Positions 16,944 through 27,196 of a DNA stretch of 64,000 nucleotides are shown here, in pieces. This DNA comes from Mammaliicoccus sp. Marseille-Q6498 (GTDB taxonomy: Bacteria; Bacillota; Bacilli; Staphylococcales; Staphylococcaceae): the NCBI RefSeq assembly GCF_946151045.1, contig NZ_OX267714.1, positions 2,146,001 to 2,210,000 on the forward strand. Reading direction: 5' to 3'. Under the pieces are notes generated by a model that worked only from the letters and a program-made list of their open reading frames with translations, was not told the DNA's origin and searched no databases. Made by a program: the position numbers and the translations under genes. How positions within the stretch are numbered: position 1 is the stretch's first letter; the number at the start of each line of letters is the position of its first letter.

Positions 16944-18489
16944 AGCGCAAGTAGCAATGGTTATGAATTTAGATAAATGTATAGGATGCCATACTTGTAG
17001 TGTAACTTGTAAAAGTACATGGACAAATCGCCCCGGTGCAGAATATGTGTGGTTTAACAATGTTGAAACAAAACCTGGTATAGGTTACCCAAAAAGATGG
17101 GAAGACCAAGAAACTTATAAAGGTGGCTGGGTGCTTAATAAGAAGGGGAATCTTGAATTAAAATCAGGGAGTAAATTATCTAAAATCGCATTAGGGAAAA
17201 TCTTTTACAACCCTGACATGCCTGAAATGAAAGACTATTATGAACCATGGACATATAATTATAAACATTTAACAACTGCAAAAGCTGGTGACCATTCTCC
17301 AGTAGCAAAAGCAGAGTCAGTCGTTACAGGGAAAAAATTAGACTTAAAATGGGGACCGAACTGGGAAGATGACTTAGCTGGTGGACATGTCACAGGTCCA
17401 AAAGATCCAAATATACAAAAAATTGAAGAAGAAATAAAATTTAATTTTGATCAAACATTTATGATGTACTTACCGAGATTATGTGAACATTGTTTAAATC
17501 CAAGTTGTGTCGCATCTTGTCCATCTGGTGCAATGTACAAAAGGGATGAAGACGGTATCGTATTAGTAGACCAAGAAGCTTGTCGAGGATGGAGATACTG
17601 TATGACAGGTTGTCCTTATAAGAAAGTTTATTTCAACTGGAAAACGAATAAAGCTGAAAAATGTACGTTTTGTTTCCCAAGAGTTGAAGCGGGATTACCT
17701 ACAGTATGTTCAGAAACATGTACTGGTCGTATGCGTTACTTAGGTGTATTACTTTATGATGCTGACAAAGTAAAAGAAGCGGCATCAGCAGAGAATGAAC
17801 AAGATTTATACCAAAACCAATTAGATTTATTTTTAAATCCTTTTGATGAAAATATCATTCAACAAGCTGAAAAGGATGGCATTACGCAAGATTGGATAGA
17901 AGCGGCTCAAAATTCACCAGTTTATAAATTAGCAATTGAATATAAATTAGCATTTCCGCTACACCCGGAATATAGAACGTTGCCAATGGTTTGGTATTGT
18001 CCACCATTAAGTCCAATCATGAATTACTTTGAAGGAAAAGACTCTATTAGAAATCCTGATATGATTTTCCCGGCAATAGAAGAAATGCGTTTGCCAGTAC
18101 AGTATTTAGCTAATATGTTAACTGCAGGAGATACAAAAACGATTAAACAAGCACTGCAAAAAATGGCGATGATGCGTAGTTATATGAGAGCAAAATCAAG
18201 CAACAAAGAATTTGATATATCAAGATTAGATAGAGTGGGCTTAACAGAACGACAAACTAAAGAAATGTATAATCTATTAGCTATTGCTAAATATGAAAAA
18301 AGATTTGTCGTGCCAACTTCACATAAAGAAGGATATATGGACACATATAGAGCGCAAGGTAGTCAAGGTTACGGTGGAGAATTATTTGGTTCAGATTGTG
18401 ATGGTTGTGGCGTACAAGGATTATCACAAAATAAATCTGGACAAGAAATTTATAATGAAAACTTCTATGGAGGGATCTTCCGTGATTAA
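16933..18489 (+). CDS. narH: Respiratory nitrate reductase beta subunit NarH
   Basis: A 518-residue iron-sulfur subunit that wires NarI to NarG. Four Cys clusters are visible: CIGCHTCSVTC (16-26), CEHCLNPSCVASC, CRGWRYCMTGC and CTFCF...CSETC. The Trp in CRGW, in place of a Cys, marks the [3Fe-4S] site typical of NarH. The start is TTG at 16933, 9 bases after AAGGAGG, so narH overlaps narG by 11 bp. Confidence 0.97.
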   Translation: MKIKAQVAMVMNLDKCIGCHTCSVTCKSTWTNRPGAEYVWFNNVETKPGIGYPKRWEDQETYKGGWVLNKKGNLELKSGSKLSKIALGKIFYNPDMPEMKDYYEPWTYNYKHLTTAKAGDHSPVAKAESVVTGKKLDLKWGPNWEDDLAGGHVTGPKDPNIQKIEEEIKFNFDQTFMMYLPRLCEHCLNPSCVASCPSGAMYKRDEDGIVLVDQEACRGWRYCMTGCPYKKVYFNWKTNKAEKCTFCFPRVEAGLPTVCSETCTGRMRYLGVLLYDADKVKEAASAENEQDLYQNQLDLFLNPFDENIIQQAEKDGITQDWIEAAQNSPVYKLAIEYKLAFPLHPEYRTLPMVWYCPPLSPIMNYFEGKDSIRNPDMIFPAIEEMRLPVQYLANMLTAGDTKTIKQALQKMAMMRSYMRAKSSNKEFDISRLDRVGLTERQTKEMYNLLAIAKYEKRFVVPTSHKEGYMDTYRAQGSQGYGGELFGSDCDGCGVQGLSQNKSGQEIYNENFYGGIFRD

Positions 18490-19057
18490 TTTAGACGCAC
18501 TATATCAATATAAAGATAGTTATGGATTTTTTAGTAATCAATTAACGTATCCAGAGAAATTAGATTTTCATCCTAAAGCTTTTCAAAGTGCATTTAATGA
18601 TCATCATCCAGGATTTAAATCTGTTAATCAATACTGGGAAAACATGCATGATATATCTTTAGATGACATCCAAGAAGTGTATACAAAGACATTTGATTTT
18701 GAAAAAAAGACAACGTTATATATGACGTATAACAAGTTAACAGAACAAAAAGAAAGAGGACAAATGTTAGCAAGATTAAAAGTGCTCTATGAAATGTTTG
18801 GACTTGAGATGCCTAAAAATGAACTATCTGACTTTTTGCCATTAATGCTTGAGTTTTTATATGCTGCTGAATGGAGAGGGGATAGTCGAGCTCAAGAAAG
18901 TTTAACGTTAGTCGTCATGATTATAGAAGATGGCACATACAATTTATTGCAAGAACTTGGAAAACAAGGTAGCCCTTATTTTCATCTTATAAAAGCTTTA
19001 CGAGAAACGCTCAAGTCATGTGTAATAGAGCAAGAGAAGGTGACGAATTGTGATTAA
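18482..19057 (+). CDS. narJ: Nitrate reductase assembly chaperone NarJ
   Basis: A 191-residue TorD/NarJ-family chaperone. It helps insert the Mo cofactor into NarG and is not part of the final enzyme. The acidic helical motif FLPLMLEFLY is typical. The start is the GTG at 18482, after GGAGGG at 7 bases; the frame stays open further upstream inside narH, but that part is only a shadow. The 9-mer GTGATTAAT contains both this start and the narH stop (8-bp overlap). Confidence 0.93.
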   Translation: MINLDALYQYKDSYGFFSNQLTYPEKLDFHPKAFQSAFNDHHPGFKSVNQYWENMHDISLDDIQEVYTKTFDFEKKTTLYMTYNKLTEQKERGQMLARLKVLYEMFGLEMPKNELSDFLPLMLEFLYAAEWRGDSRAQESLTLVVMIIEDGTYNLLQELGKQGSPYFHLIKALRETLKSCVIEQEKVTNCD

Positions 19058-19730
19058 TCAATTTGTATGGATCATATTTCCTTATTTATGTGTTGCAATT
19101 TTTATCATTGGTCATTTATTTAGATTTAAATATGATCAATTTTCGTGGACAGCTAAATCAAGTGAATTTATTGAGAAAAAACAATTAATGTGGGGGAGTA
19201 TACTGTTTCATTTAGGTATTATTCCAGTAATTATGGGTCATATTGTTGGATTAGGTATTCCTGCTAGTTGGTTAAGTTCAGTTGGAATAAATGACCACAT
19301 ATATCATATCGGTGCAGTGTATATCGGTAGTATGTTTGGACTTATCACTTTGATTGGCATGTTTCTTTTAACGGCAAGAAGGATTACAAACGAGAATGTG
19401 AGACAACTCAGTTCAATTTCGGATATCATTGTTAATATTTTATTATTAGTCATCGTCTTTATGGGTTGTGTAGCAACGTTATGGACGAACACGACGACAC
19501 CTGAATTCGATTATAGACAAACAATCTCTGTTTGGTTCAGGGGATTATTGATTTTCAAACCGGATGCATCTTTAATGGATACTGTACCTTGGACATTTAA
19601 AGCGCATATACTATTAGGACTTATCATTACAAGTATGTGGCCATTTACTAGGTTAGTACATGTTTGGAGTGTTCCAATAAATTATTTTAATAGAAGTTAT
19701 ATTATTTACAGAAAACATAAAACGAATTAA
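19050..19730 (+). CDS. narI: Respiratory nitrate reductase gamma subunit NarI (cytochrome b)
   Basis: A 226-residue membrane protein with five predicted helices. It takes electrons from menaquinol through two b hemes; candidate ligand His residues are in GHLFRF, FHLGIIPVIMGH and the final TRLVHVWS. It starts with GTG in the same GTGATTAAT junction that ends narJ (8-bp overlap). It is followed by nreA after 32 bp, without a terminator, so narGHJI and nreABC are probably partly co-transcribed. Confidence 0.96.
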   Translation: MINQFVWIIFPYLCVAIFIIGHLFRFKYDQFSWTAKSSEFIEKKQLMWGSILFHLGIIPVIMGHIVGLGIPASWLSSVGINDHIYHIGAVYIGSMFGLITLIGMFLLTARRITNENVRQLSSISDIIVNILLLVIVFMGCVATLWTNTTTPEFDYRQTISVWFRGLLIFKPDASLMDTVPWTFKAHILLGLIITSMWPFTRLVHVWSVPINYFNRSYIIYRKHKTN

Positions 19731-19762
19731 ACTATAAATGAAAATTGATGTGAGGTGGAAAA

Positions 19763-20206
19763 ATGTCTTATGATTTTAATTTTCAAGAACAACTTGATCG
19801 AATTCGTGATACTTATAAAATCGATTTTGTAGGGTTAGCTATGTCTTCAGAACAGCAAGAAGAGTACATCATTAAATGGCAATATGTATCTGGAAATTTA
19901 AATCATAGATATAAACATATAGTTTTAAGGAATGGTCGCGGAATAGCGGGAATTGTTATAAAAAGTGGCAAAGAAATCACTATAAAAAATGTTAAAAATA
20001 GCAGTTATTATAAGCATATATTTAATTATCCTATTATACAGAGCGAGCAGTTAACAGCTCTTATAGCGATGCCTCTGTGGAAGAAAAATAGGGTTTGTGG
20101 CGTACTAATGATCGGACAAAGAAATGATAAGCCTTTGCCTGTTATTGAAAGAAAGTTATTTGCAAAGTTTGGTCCATTTTACGGAAAGGATATGATTAAC
20201 TCGTGA
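19763..20206 (+). CDS. nreA: Nitrate receptor NreA (GAF domain)
   Basis: A 147-residue single-domain GAF protein with GRGIAGIVIKSG in the middle. Known in S. carnosus: NreA binds nitrate and, without it, blocks phosphorylation of NreB, so that the nar genes need both nitrate and low oxygen. The start follows GAGGTGG. The end overlaps nreB by 4 bp (GTGA). Confidence 0.93.
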   Translation: MSYDFNFQEQLDRIRDTYKIDFVGLAMSSEQQEEYIIKWQYVSGNLNHRYKHIVLRNGRGIAGIVIKSGKEITIKNVKNSSYYKHIFNYPIIQSEQLTALIAMPLWKKNRVCGVLMIGQRNDKPLPVIERKLFAKFGPFYGKDMINS

Positions 20207-21237
20207 GCTCGAAAGATAATTCAGTATTAATGGATATTTTAAAACAGTATTATGAAAAAACGAGTGAGATGATTGTATTTCTTAATAGTAAAGGCGAAAT
20301 AATTGATATGAATGAAGCGGCAAAAAGCGTAATATCTGACGAAGAACAAAAGTCTGTAGCGCATCCAATTTGTAGTAGTTGCCAAGGTTACTCTAATGAA
20401 TATGCAATACAGTCTTGTCATGATTGCTTTTTAGAATCTACAAAAATTGATAATAATAGTTTTCAAGTTTTTATGAAAACAAATAGTGGATCTGTTGAAC
20501 CATTTACAGCAACTTATCAAACAATTAGTCAAGAAGATGATGTTAAAGTTTATACACTACAAAATGTTTCGCCACAAATAGAAAGACAACAAAAGTTACA
20601 CCAACAAACGATGATGCAAAAGATTATTTCTGCTCAAGAAAACGAACGTAAAAGAATTTCTAGAGAACTTCATGATGGTGTTGTTCAAGAGTTATTAAAT
20701 GTAAGTGTTGAACTAAGACTACTTAAATATCAGAACGAAATAGAAGAATTGAAATCACAATCTCAGCAGATTGAAAGCATTATGTCTAGGTTGATTGATG
20801 ATATAAGAAATTTATCTTTAGAATTAAGACCGTCATCTTTAGACGATTTAGGATTAAATGCTGCATTTAAATCATATTTTAAACAATTAGAGAAGAACTT
20901 TGGATTTACAGTACATTATCATTTTGATTCACCAGAAATACGTTTTAATTCAGAAATAGAAACAGTCGTTTATCGCATTGTTCAAGAAGCGGTATTTAAT
21001 TCATTGAAATATGCTAACGTCGATAGTGTGGATGTTCATATGGTGTGTGATTATAATATGATTGAAGTTGAAATTGCTGATCAAGGCATTGGGTTTATAC
21101 TTGGAAGCGAACCACAAGGATCAGGTTTAGGTTTATACGGGATGCAAGAACGTGCTGAAATTGTTGGAGGTCAAATTAATATTGAAAGTAAAATAGGTAA
21201 AGGTACGAATATTAAGTTAAAAGTACCGATTACTTAA
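20203..21237 (+). CDS. nreB: Oxygen-sensing histidine kinase NreB
   Basis: A 344-residue cytoplasmic kinase without membrane helices. The PAS-like N-terminus holds Cys57, Cys60, Cys72 and Cys75, with the C-X2-C-X11-C-X2-C spacing that binds the oxygen-labile [4Fe-4S] cluster in S. carnosus NreB. The HisKA_3 phospho-acceptor is His157 (RELHDG). An HATPase domain follows ([15 protein letters not shown]). GTG start in overlap with nreA. It phosphorylates NreC when oxygen is absent. Confidence 0.97.
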   Translation: MSSKDNSVLMDILKQYYEKTSEMIVFLNSKGEIIDMNEAAKSVISDEEQKSVAHPICSSCQGYSNEYAIQSCHDCFLESTKIDNNSFQVFMKTNSGSVEPFTATYQTISQEDDVKVYTLQNVSPQIERQQKLHQQTMMQKIISAQENERKRISRELHDGVVQELLNVSVELRLLKYQNEIEELKSQSQQIESIMSRLIDDIRNLSLELRPSSLDDLGLNAAFKSYFKQLEKNFGFTVHYHFDSPEIRFNSEIETVVYRIVQEAVFNSLKYANVDSVDVHMVCDYNMIEVEIADQGIGFILGSEPQGSGLGLYGMQERAEIVGGQINIESKIGKGTNIKLKVPIT

Positions 21238-21253
21238 TATGTGGGGGAGTAAT

Positions 21254-21907
21254 ATGAAACTCGTAATAGCAGATGATCATGCAGTAGTGAGAACAGGATT
21301 TTCGATGATATTAAACTATCAAGAAGATATGGAAGTTGTTGCTACTGCAGCAGACGGAATAGAAGCATATCAAATGGTGTCCAAACATCGACCTGATGTA
21401 TTAATCATGGATTTAAGTATGCCACCAGGAGAATCGGGATTAATCGCTACTGGTAAAATATCAGAAGATTTTAAAGATACAAAGATACTGATTTTGACAA
21501 TGTTTGATGACGAAGAGTACTTATTTCACGTATTACGAAATGGTGCGAAAGGCTACATACTTAAAAATGCACCAGATGAAGAATTAATACATGCTGTACG
21601 AACAATATATAATGGTGAAATGTATATTGATTCAAAAGTGACGAGTTCATTAGTAAATGAATTGATGAATCCAAGCAAAGATTTAGAACATAAATCTAAA
21701 GACCCATTTAAAGTTTTATCTCAAAGAGAATTAGAAATTCTTCCATTAATCGCGAAAGGTTATGGAAACAAAGATATCGCTGAAAAACTATTTGTCTCAG
21801 TAAAAACAATCGAAGCACACAAGGCACGTATAATGGAAAAATTAAATTTAAAATCTCGTCCAGAGTTAGTTGAATACGCTATGAAGAAAAAGTTATTAGA
21901 CTTTTAA
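21254..21907 (+). CDS. nreC: Response regulator NreC (NarL/LuxR family)
   Basis: A regulator of 217 residues: receiver domain with acidic pocket IADDH and phospho-acceptor Asp53 (IMDLSMPP), then a LuxR-type HTH at about 150-207 ([20 protein letters not shown]). The ATG at 21254 is used because GGGGGAG lies just upstream. Known target promoters are narG, nir and narT; in this window two matching box pairs occur, before narG and before narT. Confidence 0.97.
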   Translation: MKLVIADDHAVVRTGFSMILNYQEDMEVVATAADGIEAYQMVSKHRPDVLIMDLSMPPGESGLIATGKISEDFKDTKILILTMFDDEEYLFHVLRNGAKGYILKNAPDEELIHAVRTIYNGEMYIDSKVTSSLVNELMNPSKDLEHKSKDPFKVLSQRELEILPLIAKGYGNKDIAEKLFVSVKTIEAHKARIMEKLNLKSRPELVEYAMKKKLLDF

Positions 21908-21920
21908 CTATTAAAAAAAC

Positions 21921-21968
21921 GACCTCTCATTTTTGTTTGAATACAATAAAAATGAGAGGTCTTTTTTA
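21921..21968 (+). terminator. Terminator of the nar-nre unit
   Basis: GACCTCTCATTTTT pairs with AAAAATGAGAGGTC, with a T6 tail, 14 bases after nreC. It separates nreC from the narT promoter. Confidence 0.9.
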
Positions 21969-21998
21969 TATTCATCGTAATATGAAGCGTAAATGAAT

Positions 21999-22064
21999 TA
22001 GGGAAATTACTTATATATGTAAGGGTAATTCCTTATGTGCATTTTTTCACAAGTGGCATAAAAT
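21999..22064 (+). promoter_or_regulatory. NreC-type boxes and promoter of narT
   Basis: TAGGGAAATTACTTA (21999-22013) and AAGGGTAATTCCTTA (22021-22035) are two similar dyads, 22 bp apart, with a -10 TAAAAT at 22059-22064. The proximal box is centred 31 bp from the -10, the same geometry as at narG. Confidence 0.72.
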
Positions 22065-22113
22065 AATTTTGGAAAGATAATTAAAATTATTGATTTGTTA
22101 AAGGGTGGAAGAC

Positions 22114-23274
22114 ATGAAAAAAAGCACAGGTAAAGTACAATTACCATTACAAACATTTAGTTTAATGGCAGGATTTATGGTTTGGAGTATTCTAGCACCA
22201 TTAATGCCATATATCTCCCAAGATTTTAATGTTCCAGAAGGTCAGAAAGCGATCATATTAGCTATACCTGTTATTTTAGGATCAATCTTAAGAATTCCAA
22301 TTGGATATTATACTAACTTATTAGGGTCGAGGTTAGTCTTTTTAGTTAGTTTTATTATTTTGATTTTCCCAGTATTTTATTTAAGTCAAGCGCAATCAAC
22401 AACTGGTTTAATGGTTGCAGGGTTCTTTATTGGATTAGGTGGCGCAATATTTTCAGTAGGTGTTACATCTATACCAAAATATTATCCAAAAGAAAAACAT
22501 GGTTTTGCAAATGGTATATATGGAATGGGGAACTTAGGGACAGCTGTTTCTTCATTTTTAGCACCACCAATTGCAGGTTTAATTGGTTGGCAACATACTG
22601 TTCAATTATATGTATTCGTAATGGCATTGTTTGCAATTCTAATGTTTATTTTTGGAGATAAGGACGAACCTAAAGTTAAAGTGCCAATGGTTAAACAAAC
22701 TAAAAAAGTGATGGATAACTATAAGTTATATTATTTTAGTTTTTGGTACTTTATTACTTTTGGCGCTTTTGTAGCATTTGGATTGTTTTTACCGAATTTC
22801 TTAGTTGGACATTTTGAAATTGATAAAGTAGATGCGGGTATTAGAACGGGTATATTTATTGCGATTGCTACATTGCTACGTCCAATTGGTGGTATGTTAG
22901 GTGATAAATTTAATGCTTTAAATGTTTTGAAATTATTCTTTGTAGCGTTAATTGCTGGTGCAGTTATTCTATCAGTATCTCATCAATTAATATTGTTTAC
23001 AGTCGGTTGTTTAACGATCAGTGTTTGTGCAGGTATAGGTAACGGTTTGGTTTTCAAATTAGTACCAACATATTTCACAAAAGAAGCCGGAATTGTAAAT
23101 GGTATCGTTTCAATGATGGGTGGTTTAGGTGGCTTTTTCCCACCGCTTGTCATCACATTTATAACGGGTTTAACAGGTTCAAATCATCTTGCATTTTTCT
23201 TATTAGCGTTATTTGGTTTAATAGCACTTTTAACAATGATGCATATGTCAAAAATAGAAAAACGCGTCGTATAA
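22114..23274 (+). CDS. narT: Nitrate/nitrite transporter NarT
   Basis: A 386-residue major facilitator protein of the nitrate-nitrite porter family with 12 predicted helices; the Gly-rich GGLGGFFPP motif near residue 335 is typical of this family. It brings nitrate in and/or exports nitrite across the membrane. The ATG at 22114 is favoured over the in-frame GTG at 22105, which falls in the ribosome site AAGGGTGG. Single gene with its own NreC-type promoter and terminator. Confidence 0.95.
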   Translation: MKKSTGKVQLPLQTFSLMAGFMVWSILAPLMPYISQDFNVPEGQKAIILAIPVILGSILRIPIGYYTNLLGSRLVFLVSFIILIFPVFYLSQAQSTTGLMVAGFFIGLGGAIFSVGVTSIPKYYPKEKHGFANGIYGMGNLGTAVSSFLAPPIAGLIGWQHTVQLYVFVMALFAILMFIFGDKDEPKVKVPMVKQTKKVMDNYKLYYFSFWYFITFGAFVAFGLFLPNFLVGHFEIDKVDAGIRTGIFIAIATLLRPIGGMLGDKFNALNVLKLFFVALIAGAVILSVSHQLILFTVGCLTISVCAGIGNGLVFKLVPTYFTKEAGIVNGIVSMMGGLGGFFPPLVITFITGLTGSNHLAFFLLALFGLIALLTMMHMSKIEKRVV

Positions 23275-23283
23275 TCTTTTCGT

Positions 23284-23319
23284 GGGCTGAGAATTTAATG
23301 TCTTAGCCCTCATTTTTTC
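23284..23319 (+). terminator. Terminator of narT
   Basis: GGGCTGAGA / TCTTAGCCC with an 8-nt loop, followed by TCATTTTTTC. Same family as the hairpin at 862. Confidence 0.85.
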
Positions 23320-23343
23320 AGTGGAAAATATGAAGACTATTAA

Positions 23344-23395
23344 TTGAGGATTAAATCATTTCACTCTATAATAGAGTGAAAGAGCTTCGTGAAAG
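23344..23395 (+). promoter_or_regulatory. moeB-moaB promoter inside a long palindrome
   Basis: TTGAGG (23344-23349), 17 bp, TATAAT (23367-23372) is a near-ideal sigma-A promoter. The -10 is the centre of a perfect inverted repeat with 11-bp arms, TTTCACTCTAT / ATAGAGTGAAA (23359-23381). A further GTGAAAG follows at 23389. GTGAAAGAGCTT at 23376 is the exact reverse of a stretch in the promoter at 8019. This placement points to a repressor site; the protein is unknown. Confidence 0.7.
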
Positions 23396-23405
23396 GTTGA
23401 TATAA

Positions 23406-24407
23406 ATGAACGAACGATATTCTCGACAAATTTTATTTGATAAAATTGGAGAAAAAGGACAAGAAAAGATAGAAGCAGGGATCGTTACAATTGTAGGTAT
23501 GGGTGCGTTAGGAACGCATGTAGCTGAACAGCTCACGCGTGCTGGTGTTAAACGATTAAATATTATAGATAGAGATTATGTAGAGTCTTCAAATTTACAA
23601 AGACAGACTTTATTTATTGAGAATGATGTTAAAGAAATGTTACCTAAAGTGGTTGCTGCAGAAAGACATTTGAAAAAAATTAGAGAAGATATCGTTATTA
23701 AAACGCATATTGCGCAATGTGATGCGAAATTATTACAAGAAGTTGCGAGATATTCTGACGTTATTATTGATGCGACAGATAATTTCAATACAAGGTTATT
23801 AATTAATGATTTTGCTTTCAAGATGAAAATTCCTTGGATTTATGGTGCTTGTTTAGAATCTACTTATGTTCAAGCGACTATGATTCCTGGTGTGACACCT
23901 TGTTTTAATTGTATGTTACCAGAACTTCCTGTCATTAATCGTACGTGTGATACGGTTGGTGTAATTGGGCCTGCTGTTACGATGGCATCAAGTTTACAAG
24001 TCGTTGATACTTTGAAAATTTTATCAGGTTATGAATTTACACCTAAAATAACGTACGGTAATGTTTGGGATGGCGAACATCAATCATTCGGTTTTACTCA
24101 AATGAAACAAGATGATTGTAAGACGTGTGGAGAGAATCCAACTTATGAAAAATTGTCTGCATCAGATCAAACGATTACCGAATTATGTGGTCGTCATACT
24201 GTTCAATATATTAATGAGAAATTAAATCGTAATAAAATTGAACGATTTATTGCACAAAATGGGTTGTTGCATAGATCCAATGCTTATATGATTCAATATT
24301 TATACGATGATCATAGAGTTGTTGCTTTCAATACTGGAAGATTATTGATTCATGGAATAGATACTGTAGACGAAGGTAAACAATTTATTGAAAACATGTT
24401 TGGTTAG
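23406..24407 (+). CDS. moeB: Molybdopterin-synthase adenylyltransferase MoeB
   Basis: A 333-residue ThiF/MoeB/HesA-family enzyme. It adenylates the C-terminal Gly of MoaD before sulfuration. The nucleotide loop [13 protein letters not shown] is at about 29-41, and zinc ligands appear as CFNC and CKTC. The C-terminal part is about 80 residues longer than minimal MoeB but has no recognisable rhodanese Cys loop. First gene of a two-gene unit with moaB. Confidence 0.94.
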   Translation: MNERYSRQILFDKIGEKGQEKIEAGIVTIVGMGALGTHVAEQLTRAGVKRLNIIDRDYVESSNLQRQTLFIENDVKEMLPKVVAAERHLKKIREDIVIKTHIAQCDAKLLQEVARYSDVIIDATDNFNTRLLINDFAFKMKIPWIYGACLESTYVQATMIPGVTPCFNCMLPELPVINRTCDTVGVIGPAVTMASSLQVVDTLKILSGYEFTPKITYGNVWDGEHQSFGFTQMKQDDCKTCGENPTYEKLSASDQTITELCGRHTVQYINEKLNRNKIERFIAQNGLLHRSNAYMIQYLYDDHRVVAFNTGRLLIHGIDTVDEGKQFIENMFG

Positions 24408-24418
24408 GAGAATTGCCA

Positions 24419-24919
24419 ATGAATGTCATTAATCAAATTGATAGAAATATAAATGTCGCAATATTAACGGTAAGTGATACAAGAACGAAGGATACTGACA
24501 AAGGTGGTCAACTTGTTTATAAATATTTAGAAGATTTGAATGTTGATATACATGAAGGACATTATCAAATTGTAAGAGATGAAATAGCACCTATACAAGA
24601 GCAAATTAAAACATGGTTATCAGAAGGTGTCGATGCCATAATTACAACAGGTGGCACAGGCATTAGTCAAAGAGATGTAACGATTGAAGCCATTAAACCG
24701 TTAATAGATAAAGAAATTGAAGGTTTCGGTGAATTATTTAGATATTTAAGTTATGTCGAAGATGTTGGTTCACGTGCATTACTTTCAAGAGCAATTGCCG
24801 GAACAGTGGGTCATCAAGTCATCATGGCAGTTCCTGGCTCAACAGGTGCTGTAAAATTGGCAATGGAAAAGCTCATAACTAAAGAATTGAATCATATAGT
24901 TTATGAGCTTAATAAATAA
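24419..24919 (+). CDS. moaB: Molybdenum cofactor biosynthesis protein MoaB
   Basis: A 166-residue MogA/MoaB-family protein that binds molybdopterin and adenylates it before Mo insertion by MoeA. Motifs: TVSDTRT near the N-terminus, [11 protein letters not shown] in the middle and VPGSTGAVK near the end. The ATG at 24419 is 8 bases after AGGAG. Its stop codon directly abuts the stop of the convergent moaC, with no terminator between. Confidence 0.94.
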   Translation: MNVINQIDRNINVAILTVSDTRTKDTDKGGQLVYKYLEDLNVDIHEGHYQIVRDEIAPIQEQIKTWLSEGVDAIITTGGTGISQRDVTIEAIKPLIDKEIEGFGELFRYLSYVEDVGSRALLSRAIAGTVGHQVIMAVPGSTGAVKLAMEKLITKELNHIVYELNK

Positions 24920-25408
24920 TTATGAGCGATTGAAGTCTCCATTAATACCGCCAGATTTATGAGATAAATAGGTTTCGCCTATTACCATGCCTTTATCAAC
25001 TGCTTTACACATATCGTATATCGTTAAAGTAGTAACACTTGCAGCAGTTAATGCTTCCATTTCGACACCTGTTTGACCTTTCGTTTTAACAGTGGCGCTT
25101 ATGTTTAAAGTGTATGCTTTATGATCGTCCCATTTAAATTCGATATCGATACCTGTTAATTGGAGAGGATGGCACATTGGAATTAATTGACTTGTATTTT
25201 TAGCAGCCATAATTCCTGCAATTTGAGCAGTGCCAAGGACATCTCCTTTTTTATTTGTAGCATTTTGAATTTGGTTATAAATCGTTTCGTTAACTTTTAT
25301 ACTAGAATTTGCAATTGCAATGCGTGTACTTGTTTCTTTGTCTGAAACGTCTACCATTTTTGCATATCCTTGTTCGTTAAAATGCGTAAATTCAGCCAAT
25401 TTCATCAT
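24920..25408 (-). CDS. moaC: Cyclic pyranopterin monophosphate synthase MoaC
   Basis: With MoaA it converts GTP to cyclic pyranopterin monophosphate, the first step of Mo cofactor synthesis. Seen: [12 protein letters not shown] near the N-terminus, MCHPLQL in the middle and [21 protein letters not shown] towards the end in the usual order. The outer ATG at 25408 gives 162 residues, but AAAGGA lies right against it; the TTG at 25399, 8 bases away, would give a start MAEFTH, which matches the family better. It is the only gene of this cluster on the minus strand. Confidence 0.95.
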   Translation of the reverse strand: MMKLAEFTHFNEQGYAKMVDVSDKETSTRIAIANSSIKVNETIYNQIQNATNKKGDVLGTAQIAGIMAAKNTSQLIPMCHPLQLTGIDIEFKWDDHKAYTLNISATVKTKGQTGVEMEALTAASVTTLTIYDMCKAVDKGMVIGETYLSHKSGGINGDFNRS

Positions 25409-25467
25409 CCTTTCTTAATATGATTATAACACGTGAACGTAGGTAAAATTAAAGGGAGTGTCAAATT

Positions 25468-26727
25468 ATGCCTGTTGAAAAGAGAAAGCCAATTCCAGTT
25501 AAAGAAGCAATAGAAAAAGTCGTCAATGCAGCGAAAGTAAAAAAAGTAATCACGTTAAATATAGAAGATAGTCTTAACTTTATTTTAGCGGAAGATATAA
25601 AAGCTTCATATGATATTCCGAGATTTGATAAGTCGCCATATGATGGCTTCGCAATAAATAGTAAAGATTCTGTTGAAGCGAGTGGTGAAAATCGAGTTCA
25701 ATTTAAAGTTGTCGATCATATCGGAGCAGGTACACCTTCTGAAATTGAAATAAAACAAGGTGAAGCGGTACGTATTATGACTGGCGCACCGATACCAAAT
25801 GGTGCTGATGCTGTTGTCATGTTTGAACAAACAACGGAAATGGATAATGGCTTCACGATACGTAAACCTTTTAAAAAGGGTGAAAATATAGCATTTCAAG
25901 GCGAAGAATGTAAAGCGCATGACATCGTATTAAACAGTGGTCAACACATTAATAGTGGTGTGATTGCAGTGTTAGCTACATTTGGTTATAAAAATGTAAA
26001 AGTATATGAAAGACCAAGTGTTGCCATTATTGCGACTGGTAGTGAGTTAGTTGGACCAGATGAACCTTTAGAACCAGGAAAAATAAGAAATTCAAATGGA
26101 CCAATGATCAAGTCACTTTGTAAACAGTTAAATATCCAATCGAGCATCTATGAAATTCAAGAAGATAATCTTCAAGGTTGTATTAATAGCGTAACGAAAG
26201 CGATGTCTGAACACGATATTGTCATTACAACAGGTGGCGTTTCTGTAGGTGACTTTGATTATTTACCTAAAGTATATGAAGCGCTAGAAGCAACCGTGTT
26301 ATTTAATAAAGTTCAAATGAGACCAGGTAGTGTGACTACTGTAGCTTATAAAGATGACAAAATGTTATTTGGATTATCAGGTAATCCTTCAGCATGTTAT
26401 TCAGGATTTCATTTATTTACTAAAGTTGCTATTTTAAAAATGATGGCAAGTCATGATATTTATCCTGTGATGGTTGATGCTAAACTTGCAGAAGATTTTA
26501 AAAAGCCGAATCCTTTCACAAGATTTATTAGAGGTAAGCTATCCTTTACAAGTGAAGGTGTACTTGCTGAACCTGCAGGATTTAATAAATCAAACGCTGT
26601 AGTCTCCATTGCTAAAAGTAATGGCATGATTATATTACCAAGTGGTACAAGAGGATACAGTAAAGGCGATACAGTTAAAGTATTACTAACTGATCATCAA
26701 TCTTACGAAAGTGAATTGAATTTATGA
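25468..26727 (+). CDS. moeA: Molybdopterin molybdenumtransferase MoeA
   Basis: A 419-residue MoeA with the domain order of the family: [13 protein letters not shown], then [14 protein letters not shown], the catalytic MogA-like domain with [14 protein letters not shown] at about 250-263 and a C-terminal beta domain. It inserts molybdate into adenylated molybdopterin. The ATG follows AAAGGGAG. It starts the rightward unit moeA-mobB-moaE-moaD-mobA-moaA, divergent from moaC across 59 bp. Confidence 0.96.
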   Translation: MPVEKRKPIPVKEAIEKVVNAAKVKKVITLNIEDSLNFILAEDIKASYDIPRFDKSPYDGFAINSKDSVEASGENRVQFKVVDHIGAGTPSEIEIKQGEAVRIMTGAPIPNGADAVVMFEQTTEMDNGFTIRKPFKKGENIAFQGEECKAHDIVLNSGQHINSGVIAVLATFGYKNVKVYERPSVAIIATGSELVGPDEPLEPGKIRNSNGPMIKSLCKQLNIQSSIYEIQEDNLQGCINSVTKAMSEHDIVITTGGVSVGDFDYLPKVYEALEATVLFNKVQMRPGSVTTVAYKDDKMLFGLSGNPSACYSGFHLFTKVAILKMMASHDIYPVMVDAKLAEDFKKPNPFTRFIRGKLSFTSEGVLAEPAGFNKSNAVVSIAKSNGMIILPSGTRGYSKGDTVKVLLTDHQSYESELNL

Positions 26728-27188
26728 AAATAATGCAAATAGTAGGATATAAAAATAGTGGCAAAACAACGTTAATCAATGAATTAATTCAAATATGTAA
26801 CGCGCATCAACTTGAAGTGACAACGATAAAACATCATGGTCATGGTGAAGAAGACATATCATTGAGTCATAAAGAAGTTGATAGTCGTTCTTTTATTAAT
26901 AGTGGCGCTAGTGAAAGTATCGTACTAGGTCATCAACTGATTGAACGTGTAACGAAACAACAAAAATCTTTAACACAAATCATAGAAGAAGATTTATCCA
27001 TTAAACCTGATGTCATTTTAGTTGAAGGTTTTAAACAGGAACAATATCCAAAAGTTTTATTAAAGAAAAACAGTGGAAATTTAAATCAAGAACTTGCAAA
27101 TGTGCTATATGAATTAGATGCGTTTCATGAAGGTGAAAGGCAATTATTTTTAAAATGGTTTAAAAATTGGTTAGAAATAAAAAAGTAG
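26724..27188 (+). CDS. mobB: Molybdopterin-guanine dinucleotide biosynthesis adaptor MobB
   Basis: A 154-residue P-loop GTPase with GYKNSGKTT at 8-16 and the DxxxVEG-type segment DVILVEGFKQ near residue 97. It assists MobA in forming the guanine dinucleotide cofactor. ATGA overlap with moeA. Confidence 0.93.
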   Translation: MKIMQIVGYKNSGKTTLINELIQICNAHQLEVTTIKHHGHGEEDISLSHKEVDSRSFINSGASESIVLGHQLIERVTKQQKSLTQIIEEDLSIKPDVILVEGFKQEQYPKVLLKKNSGNLNQELANVLYELDAFHEGERQLFLKWFKNWLEIKK

Positions 27189-27196
27189 GTGCTATC

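Noticed and set aside
18284-18481. N-terminal extension of NarJ
   Set aside because: It is the shadow of the narH 3' end; the GTG at 18482 has the proper ribosome site and gives the usual length.
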